Assembly: GCA_026552835.1 (NCBI GenBank)
Contig: JAPMTY010000125.1
Span: forward strand, 1 to 56,581
Length of the DNA stretch: 56,581 bases
Direction: 5' to 3'
Source of the DNA: Candidatus Methanoperedens sp.
GTDB taxonomy: Archaea; Halobacteriota; Methanosarcinia; Methanosarcinales; Methanoperedenaceae
The notes beneath the pieces are model-generated. The model was not told the origin of the DNA and ran no database searches. It saw only the letters and a program-made list of their open reading frames with translations. Position 1 is the first letter of the stretch. The number at the start of each line of letters is the position of its first letter. Of this stretch, positions 51,512 through 56,581 are shown piece by piece. Both the position numbers and the translations under genes were made by a program.

Positions 51512-51634
51512 TCACCGAAATAGTCTATCCCACAAATTATTTGTATTGCTTAAGTATTTATTAATCAGATACGAACAGCCAACTATTCCACCTATAACCA
51601 CAGTCCACATTATAGCTATATTTATCAAATTCAT
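51512..51634 (-). CDS. 40-aa single-helix membrane protein
   Basis: A minus-strand ATG frame for MNLIN followed by the hydrophobic IAIMWTVVIGGIVGCSYLI and a polar tail (NKYLSNTNNLWDRLFR). It follows the 37-aa membrane frame by 8 bp. Two consecutive tiny TM frames with this spacing suggest a real bicistronic unit. The family is unknown. The plus-strand frame across the same bases looks less protein-like. Confidence 0.45.
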   Translation of the reverse strand: MNLINIAIMWTVVIGGIVGCSYLINKYLSNTNNLWDRLFR

Positions 51635-51642
51635 CGCTTTAA

Positions 51643-51756
51643 TCAACCTCTACACTTAAGCATTTTAATTCTCAATTCTATTATAACAAAGAATATTCCT
51701 GCCACTACAAAAAAAATTGCTGGTACAATTAACGATTCTATTGCTGTTGTTTCCAT
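51643..51756 (-). CDS. 37-aa single-helix membrane protein
   Basis: Minus-strand frame preceded by GGAGAA five nucleotides before its ATG. METTAIES leads into the hydrophobic LIVPAIFFVVAGIFFVII, followed by a basic tail (ELRIKMLKCRG), so the C-terminus should face the cytoplasm. It is the first of a tiny two-gene unit with the 40-aa frame. The 150 bp upstream are AT-rich and promoter-like. The function is unknown. Confidence 0.5.
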   Translation of the reverse strand: METTAIESLIVPAIFFVVAGIFFVIIELRIKMLKCRG

Positions 51757-51912
51757 AAATTCTCCTATACGTGATGATGAACACGTTTGTTGAACAATAA
51801 TTTTCAAATATTATAAATCTTTCTAATTTGTGATAACTTAGTATTAATTAATACAATTTCATTTTTTGATTGTGATCATAAATATATAAATCAATTTCGA
51901 TTTACTGTGAGT

Positions 51913-52043
51913 GTCAAATCTTTTGGTGTTACAGTATTATAAATCATAAATACGCTATCATAAATCTGCGTTCATCGGCGTTTATCTGCGGTTTTTTATT
52001 TTCAAATATTTTATGATAGCCCCCCAACACCAAACTTTTTGAC
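51913..52043. mobile_element. short MITE-like element with nested inverted repeats
   Basis: 131 bp with ends GTCAAAtctTTTGGTGTT and, inverted, GTCAAAaagTTTGGTGTT. A second, perfect inverted pair GCTATCATAAA / TTTATGATAGC is nested at 51954-51964 and 52010-52020. The centre has ATCTGCGTTCATCGGCGTTT, related to the core of family R2. It could fold into one long hairpin. Confidence 0.6.
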
Positions 52044-52149
52044 TGCCTCGATTTACTAAAATAATTATGATAAATCAGGAATCAGTGGAAAAATTTAGAT
52101 TACATTGGGGAAAAGATAATACTAAGTAAAAAGAATTCATGAAAATAGT

Positions 52150-52662
52150 ATGAATGATAAACGACCTGATAAAAGACTACGAGTCCTGATAGTCATATTA
52201 TTAGTTTTATTTTCCATTGTAGCCATAATGCCTCTCCCCTTAAAAAGTAAATTTCAAACTAATAAGCTCTGTGTCGACAATGAAGGTAATTCATTGCAAC
52301 AACAGGAATCCCAGGAGGGGAAATGCTCATCCGATTCAAATAAACAACTGATCAATTTATTTTTTCTCGGACTAATCAATATTGATGATTTGACAATGTG
52401 GGTTCTGGGAGTAGATAGAAGAGCTGTTGTATTAAAAATGATGCATGAAAAAAGGATGATACAGGCTTCAGATATAGCAGATTCAACGGATAGATCATTA
52501 CAGAACATCAGTTATGCAATGCGGGAACTGGAAGAGAAAGGATTAATTAAATGTCTTACTCCTGAAAAGCATACCTGGAAAAAGTATATTCCGACAGAAA
52601 AAGGGACAGAGGTATTTGAAAAGCTCAAAGAAAACCATCTTCTCGACCGTCTCAAACTTTGA
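52150..52662 (+). CDS. membrane-tethered winged-helix transcription regulator
   Basis: A 170-aa protein with a basic N-terminus and one clear membrane helix (about 11-30, VLIVILLVLFSIVAIMPL), a short polar segment with two cysteines, then a cytosolic-type winged helix at about 90-165: MIQASDIADSTDRSLQNISYAMRELEEKGLIKCL. Architecture suggests a one-component regulator that may sense an envelope signal. The topology puzzle is real: with a single helix, the Cys segment and DNA-binding domain lie on the same side, so either a second weak helix (about 68-90) exists or the whole C-terminal part is cytoplasmic. Confidence 0.7.
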   Translation: MNDKRPDKRLRVLIVILLVLFSIVAIMPLPLKSKFQTNKLCVDNEGNSLQQQESQEGKCSSDSNKQLINLFFLGLINIDDLTMWVLGVDRRAVVLKMMHEKRMIQASDIADSTDRSLQNISYAMRELEEKGLIKCLTPEKHTWKKYIPTEKGTEVFEKLKENHLLDRLKL

Positions 52663-52774
52663 AACATTGTAATTTTCTTCGACTTGATCTTGATGTTTTA
52701 TGGTGACGGTTTCAATTCGTGTTGTTGAATAAAAGTAAACCTGAAAAATAGTGTCCAAACAAATTGAGATATTT

Positions 52775-52830
52775 GACAGGATTTACAGGATCGACAGGAT
52801 ACGATTTTTGTGGCAAATCCTGCCAATCCC
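52775..52830 (+). repeat. GACAGGAT-type dispersed repeat, left copy
   Basis: GACAGGATTTACAGGATCGA, CAGGATACGA and a complementary AAATCCTGCCAATCC arm; potential hairpin. The same unit is at 53218-53285, so two copies flank the small AbrB-type gene. Confidence 0.6.
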
Positions 52831-52992
52831 TTCTAGAAAAAACCTGATATAGCCGCTGAGGCGCAGATGCAGGAATTTCAAGACATGCACTCAAAAGGAC
52901 ATCCATTCATGAAATTCAGGAGATTTAACAAAAATTACACCAACATTTAATGTAACGGTCACAAATCACCAAAATACTTATCTGCATTCAGA

Positions 52993-53157
52993 ATGAAAAA
53001 TAAGTTTATGGCAGAAGGAATCATCACCCCAATTACTTCCGATGGCACAATAACAATTCCCAGAGAGCTAATGGAAAAATTCAATCTCAAAGACCGCGTT
53101 GAAATTGTAGAAACGCATTGCAGCCAGGGAATTTTGATAAAGGCATTGAATGAGTGA
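52993..53157 (+). CDS. small AbrB/SpoVT-type swapped-hairpin protein
   Basis: A 54-aa frame encoding MAEGIITPITSDGTITIPRE and then LMEKFNLKDRVEIVET, the AbrB/MazE-type strand-loop-helix-strand pattern (xxGTITIPREL, LKDRVEI). Such proteins are DNA-binding antitoxins or regulators. No toxin gene follows; the next 470 bp carry a dispersed repeat and no supported gene. It may be an orphan antitoxin or regulator. Confidence 0.7.
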   Translation: MKNKFMAEGIITPITSDGTITIPRELMEKFNLKDRVEIVETHCSQGILIKALNE

Positions 53158-53217
53158 AAAATGAGGACAGGTGAGTCAAAAGCAAACCTGACAGGAATCA
53201 AGAAAATGTATATTTAA

Positions 53218-53285
53218 GACAGGATAAACAGGATCGACAGGATACGAGCCAATTGTATATACTGTTATTCATGCAAATCCTGTCA
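53218..53285 (+). repeat. GACAGGAT-type dispersed repeat, right copy
   Basis: Direct repeat of 52775-52830 (shared ACAGGATCGACAGGATACGA) with its own AAATCCTGTC arm. The stretch from here to 53597 shows no gene I can support. Confidence 0.6.
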
Positions 53286-53597
53286 AAAAGTACAGTCCAT
53301 ATTTGCAGGTAGGTGGGAATGCCAGGAAAGCCATATTACTAGCCGGAAATCAAAGACGACAAACCAACTGGTGCTTACTCCAGAAATCCTGAGATCGTTG
53401 CCATGGGTTTGTCGTTGCGCAGCCTGTAGCTTGTTTCGCAGTATATCCTGCTTTCAAAAGACATTTCAATAAAAGTAGAAGATTTATTACTAAATAAATG
53501 CATACTTGTATTTCAGTACTTCCGAATACCCTGACTTCCGAACACAGGATATCTTCAGTCATTGACGCCATAAATCAACCATAAAATATAATCATGA

Positions 53598-53631
53598 TAT
53601 TATCCCATCTATAAATATAGAGGGGATAATA
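53598..53631 (+). promoter_or_regulatory. stem-loop enclosing the transposase ribosome-binding site
   Basis: TATTATCCC-A-TCTATA-AA-TATAGA-G-GGGATAATA pairs almost completely and ends 2 nt before the transposase ATG. The only plausible Shine-Dalgarno (AGAGGGG, about 53619-53625) lies in the right arm, so the fold would block initiation. Confidence 0.6.
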
Positions 53632-53633
53632 AA

Positions 53634-54845
53634 ATGAGGCTTGTACCGGAAATACAAACAACCAATTTCTTGGCTTTAACCTCAGAACTATTTGGTAAGT
53701 CAAAAATAATAAATCTTCCTGAAAAGACAGAGTACAGTTTTCAAGACACATTGAACGTATTGCTGCATGCAGCAACTTCGAGTACAAATTCGATAGAATC
53801 AGCAAGTATTGACCTTAGGATGAAGACTTCTTTTAAAAATGTACCATCCGCTGATTCCATTCACGGCTACATAAATTCAAACTCTATTGACTACATGATT
53901 TCTTCATTCAGGCAGATCAATACTGAAATAATTAAGCACACGAATCTAAAAGGAACATATCAAGATGCTGCGATTGATTTTCATGACATACCATACTATG
54001 GCGAAATAAATACTTCTGGAATAAGAGGAATCAAACCAAAAAATGGAACGTCTTGGGGATATTCTTTTTGTTCACTGGATATAATTGGCGATATCAAATT
54101 GACTCTTGATGTCATTGACATCAATGGATTAGCAAAGAATTATCCAATACTCATAGGATCTTTGTTGAAGAATGTAAAATCAAAGAAAATCAATATCAAG
54201 ACATTGCTCATGGATCGGGAATTTTTCAATTCTCCTGTAATCTCAACTCTTCATACCTTAAATCAAAATTATATAATTGCAGCCAAATCAAATAAAAAAA
54301 TTAACTCGATACTACTCGAACATAAGAAAAAATTCGGGGAAACATCAACGGTCTTTGAATATCAATTTAAAAAAGGAGGGCCTAAATTCAATATTGTTGC
54401 TATTCATAATCCAAAATATGATCCCAAAGATAAAAACAATAAGGGCAACCATGAATATCACTTGTTTGCAACAGATATTATGGTAACTATTGCTTCGGAT
54501 ATAACGAAAAAAATTCCAGAAGAGTATCGAAAACGATGGAACATTGAAACTGGATATCGACTTAAAAACGCTTTCAAAATAAGGACTTGTTCTAAATCAC
54601 CTATCGTAAGGACATTATTATTTCTTATTCAATGTCTTTTATATAATATTGAAAGTTTATTGAAACAGGTTATTGAGATTGATGCATACAAGTTAAAATC
54701 AGCTATCAGTGATGCAATAGTGACTGTCATTTCGGAAGGTTACAAAGCATTGTTCACTGTCCCATTACAAATGTTTATAAAATCGTTACGGGAATATAAT
54801 GAAAACAGAAATAGAGAGCTTGTCTCTCGTTTGAGAATAATCTGA
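53634..54845 (+). CDS. IS4-superfamily DDE transposase (possibly ISH3-like)
   Basis: A 403-aa transposase. First catalytic Asp in AAIDFHDIPYYGE, second in LLMDREFFNSPV, and the glutamate in the C-terminal YRKRWNIETGYRLKN signature (Y-x3-R-W-x-I-E). Length and motifs suit IS4-related archaeal families such as ISH3, but the family assignment is tentative. The frame is full length and apparently intact. I could not identify terminal inverted repeats with confidence in the flanks (53286-53597 and 54846-55119). Confidence 0.85.
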   Translation: MRLVPEIQTTNFLALTSELFGKSKIINLPEKTEYSFQDTLNVLLHAATSSTNSIESASIDLRMKTSFKNVPSADSIHGYINSNSIDYMISSFRQINTEIIKHTNLKGTYQDAAIDFHDIPYYGEINTSGIRGIKPKNGTSWGYSFCSLDIIGDIKLTLDVIDINGLAKNYPILIGSLLKNVKSKKINIKTLLMDREFFNSPVISTLHTLNQNYIIAAKSNKKINSILLEHKKKFGETSTVFEYQFKKGGPKFNIVAIHNPKYDPKDKNNKGNHEYHLFATDIMVTIASDITKKIPEEYRKRWNIETGYRLKNAFKIRTCSKSPIVRTLLFLIQCLLYNIESLLKQVIEIDAYKLKSAISDAIVTVISEGYKALFTVPLQMFIKSLREYNENRNRELVSRLRII

Positions 54846-55119
54846 TTTATATTCTTTATTTCGAGGCATATTTGAGCTGTAGCTAAGAAAAAGTTTCTTA
54901 AATGCAGGCTTTTGTTCACGCTTTTTTAAAATGAATATCAAGAGATATTGATTTTATTTATGAGGAATGAATGGATTTATCCAATCTGAGATTAAGATAA
55001 CAGGTTACAGAAAATATCTCATTCGGAAGTGTGATCAATCGGAAGTACTGGACCATCAGTTAAATGTATATATTAATATTAACAATATTCATCAACCTAA
55101 AAAGATTGAGGCTGATATC

Positions 55120-55995
55120 TTGTTCGAAACATTTTCAAGAAGCTGGGAAATCACAAAATTAAGTTTCAGCGTGATGAAGAAAGACAAAGAACTGTTATTA
55201 TTTCCATTATTAGCAGGTGTATTTTCGATACTTTTCATCTTAACTATGCTTTTTCCCTCAATTATATCTTCAATTATGGGAGGAAACGTTCTTGGAAATT
55301 ATGGCCTGATCGATTATATTCTTATCTTCATTACATATCTCGGCCTCGCATTCATTTCAACATTCTTCAACGTGTGCGTTATTTATACAACCAAAATAAG
55401 ATTCGAGGGAGGGAATGCTACCTTCTGGGACAGTATATCCTTTGCACGGTCCAAAATAAGATTGATCTTCCTATGGAGTGTTATTGCCGCAACGGTGGGT
55501 TTGATCTTGAGAGTAATTGATAATATTGCAGAGAGATCAGGTGAACCGGGAAAAATCCTTTTGAATATTACTACCTATATTTTAGGAATGATGTGGAGCA
55601 TAATAACTGTTTTTGTAGTTCCCGCTATGGTTTATCATGATCTGGAACCATTTGATGCAATAAAGAAATCTGTTGAGACTTTAAAAAGAACATGGGGAGA
55701 AAGCCTGATAAGATATGTTGGACTGGGGTCGATTCAATTCTTGTTTATCCTTCTTGGCATCGTTTTTACGATCATATTACTCTTTGTACTTGGAGGTTTA
55801 GGGCCTGTCGGGATAATTATAACAATTGCAATTGCTGTATTGTACTTCCTCGGTGTAATTCTTGTATTCAATGTTGCAAATACAATTTTCAATACTGCTT
55901 TGTTTGTTTATTCTGACACCGGGAAAATTCCGGAAGGATACAATCGGGAAACTATACAAAATGCATTCAAACCAAAAGAAACGAGAAACATCTAA
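55120..55995 (+). CDS. multi-pass membrane protein, DUF6159-like
   Basis: A 291-aa membrane protein when started at the TTG at 55120, which gives MFETFSRSWEITKLSFSVMK, the usual start of this family, with GAGG 10 nt upstream. A longer frame from the ATG at 54967 would add 51 residues with no family resemblance. About six membrane helices span residues 30-265, with PAMVYHDLEPFDAIKKSVETLKRTWGE between helices 4 and 5. The function is unknown; relatives are common in bacteria and archaea. It converges on and overlaps the next gene by 4 bp. Confidence 0.75.
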   Translation: MFETFSRSWEITKLSFSVMKKDKELLLFPLLAGVFSILFILTMLFPSIISSIMGGNVLGNYGLIDYILIFITYLGLAFISTFFNVCVIYTTKIRFEGGNATFWDSISFARSKIRLIFLWSVIAATVGLILRVIDNIAERSGEPGKILLNITTYILGMMWSIITVFVVPAMVYHDLEPFDAIKKSVETLKRTWGESLIRYVGLGSIQFLFILLGIVFTIILLFVLGGLGPVGIIITIAIAVLYFLGVILVFNVANTIFNTALFVYSDTGKIPEGYNRETIQNAFKPKETRNI

Positions 55996-56450
55996 TAAAA
56001 CTCCAGAATCGTCTTCTGGAATGGGTCTTCCACAGCATTAGTCAGTACTTTGAAGTTGTTTTTTATTCTCTTCATCAAATTCGACCTGAATTCCACATCA
56101 GGATACAAATATCCCGGATTCTTGACGACTTTCATTGTTCCAAGATCGAACAATCCGATATCCTTCAATTCCAGTATGCTTTTTGAGAATTTATTGGCCG
56201 CCAGATAGAAATATTCGCATGTACCCCTGTATGTCTCCAGATATTCCAGCGCAATTTTCGGATGTATGCGCTTATCCCATTCCTTGATCTCGATTCCCAC
56301 AATATAGAACCGCTCAGATTGTTTATAAACCGCAATAATGTCGGCAAGATTGCAGACGCTTTCCCGGCAAAGGTATGGTTTGAGATGCATTTCGGATGTG
56401 TGGAATACAGGAATTCCGTGGTTGGTAATAGAATTGACAACATTGGTCAT
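55992..56450 (-). CDS. possible PD-(D/E)XK nuclease-like protein
   Basis: A 152-aa soluble protein. ADIIAVYKQSERFYIVGIEIKEW has an Asp on one strand and E-I-K on the next, as in PD-(D/E)XK nuclease cores, followed by a helix (ALEYLETYRGTCEYFYLAA) typical of that fold. The resemblance is by pattern only. No partner gene is visible; the last 130 bases of the window hold nothing I can identify. Confidence 0.55.
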   Translation of the reverse strand: MTNVVNSITNHGIPVFHTSEMHLKPYLCRESVCNLADIIAVYKQSERFYIVGIEIKEWDKRIHPKIALEYLETYRGTCEYFYLAANKFSKSILELKDIGLFDLGTMKVVKNPGYLYPDVEFRSNLMKRIKNNFKVLTNAVEDPFQKTILEFY

Positions 56451-56581
56451 CGGTTAAGGATTTCTGATCAACAAAGTATCTCAAAAAAGATTCAATAATC
56501 ACTCTTTTCAGTCATTATCTATTGGTTTCCAGTTGAAATAATCGTTACATAGCAAAGCATTTATCCTCTATGCATGCATAT

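Noticed and set aside
51456..51659. 67-codon plus-strand frame starting in the last ade-tail copy
   Set aside because: It begins at the duplicated ade stop by chance overlap (ATGA) and its composition is less protein-like than the two minus-strand small membrane frames.
53350..53571. 73-codon minus-strand frame before the transposase
   Set aside because: No ribosome site, no recognisable domain, and a hydrophobic run typical of AT-rich non-coding sequence.
53286..55119. Terminal inverted repeats of the IS element
   Set aside because: I compared both flanks of the transposase by eye and found only weak partial matches, so no element borders are reported.

Overview
The window looks like euryarchaeal DNA, most plausibly from a methanogen or methane-oxidising archaeon of the Methanosarcinales / Candidatus Methanoperedens type (inference; no rRNA or mcr gene is present). 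Support comes from AT-rich archaeal promoters, a CbiMQO metal transporter, an RtcB-archease pair, a UbiX-UbiD pair, an AglB-type oligosaccharyltransferase, archaeal surface proteins dense in N-glycosylation sequons, and many small non-coding repeat elements.

Layout. 1-2.9 kb: carbamate kinase (cut by the left edge), a membrane protein of unknown function, then toxin-antitoxin genes (HEPN + MNT, with a VapB-like antitoxin and a VapC stub). 3.0-6.5 kb: energy-coupling Co/Ni transporter cbiM-cbiQ-cbiO on the minus strand. 6.7-13.0 kb: an AT-rich type I restriction-modification operon hsdM-hsdS-(Bro-N remnant)-DinD/Bro-N gene-hsdR. 13.4-15.1 kb: lemA, a GIDE-domain gene and a small membrane protein. 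15.8-18.1 kb: an unrecognised conserved protein, a cupin, an orphan cheD and a DUF5658-like protein. 18.2-22.4 kb: ubiX-ubiD, then wHTH regulator-archease-rtcB on the opposite strand. 22.6-29.0 kb: an RHH-like protein and a minus-strand N-glycosylation cluster (three GT2 glycosyltransferases, a GPT-type sugar-1-phosphate transferase, AglB/STT3). 29.1-31.1 kb: an inverted-repeat element, a broken gene and a RelBE-type module between direct repeats.

31.3-49.2 kb is the most distinctive part. It is an all-plus-strand extracellular locus: two giant surface proteins (1462 and 1844 aa), a subtilisin-like protease with a C-terminal dockerin, a cohesin protein with a probable C-terminal cell-surface sorting signal, a frameshifted vWA-cohesin-dockerin protein, and a cohesin protein with a repeat domain. 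Three of these proteins end in the same five-repeat module (about 45 residues per repeat, probably a five-bladed beta-propeller). The two giant genes also share a signal peptide and a conserved leader of about 90 nt. I infer a cohesin-dockerin scaffold that displays a protease and adhesins, and that its proteins are substrates of the glycosylation cluster next door.

49.2-56.6 kb: adenine deaminase whose last codons are tandemly duplicated together with a dispersed repeat, two tiny membrane proteins, a membrane-tethered wHTH regulator, a small AbrB-type protein between direct repeats, an IS transposase with a ribosome-site hairpin, a DUF6159-type membrane protein and a probable PD-(D/E)XK-like protein. 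Several families of hairpin-forming or MITE-like repeats punctuate the intergenic spaces. I saw no tRNA, rRNA or CRISPR array.
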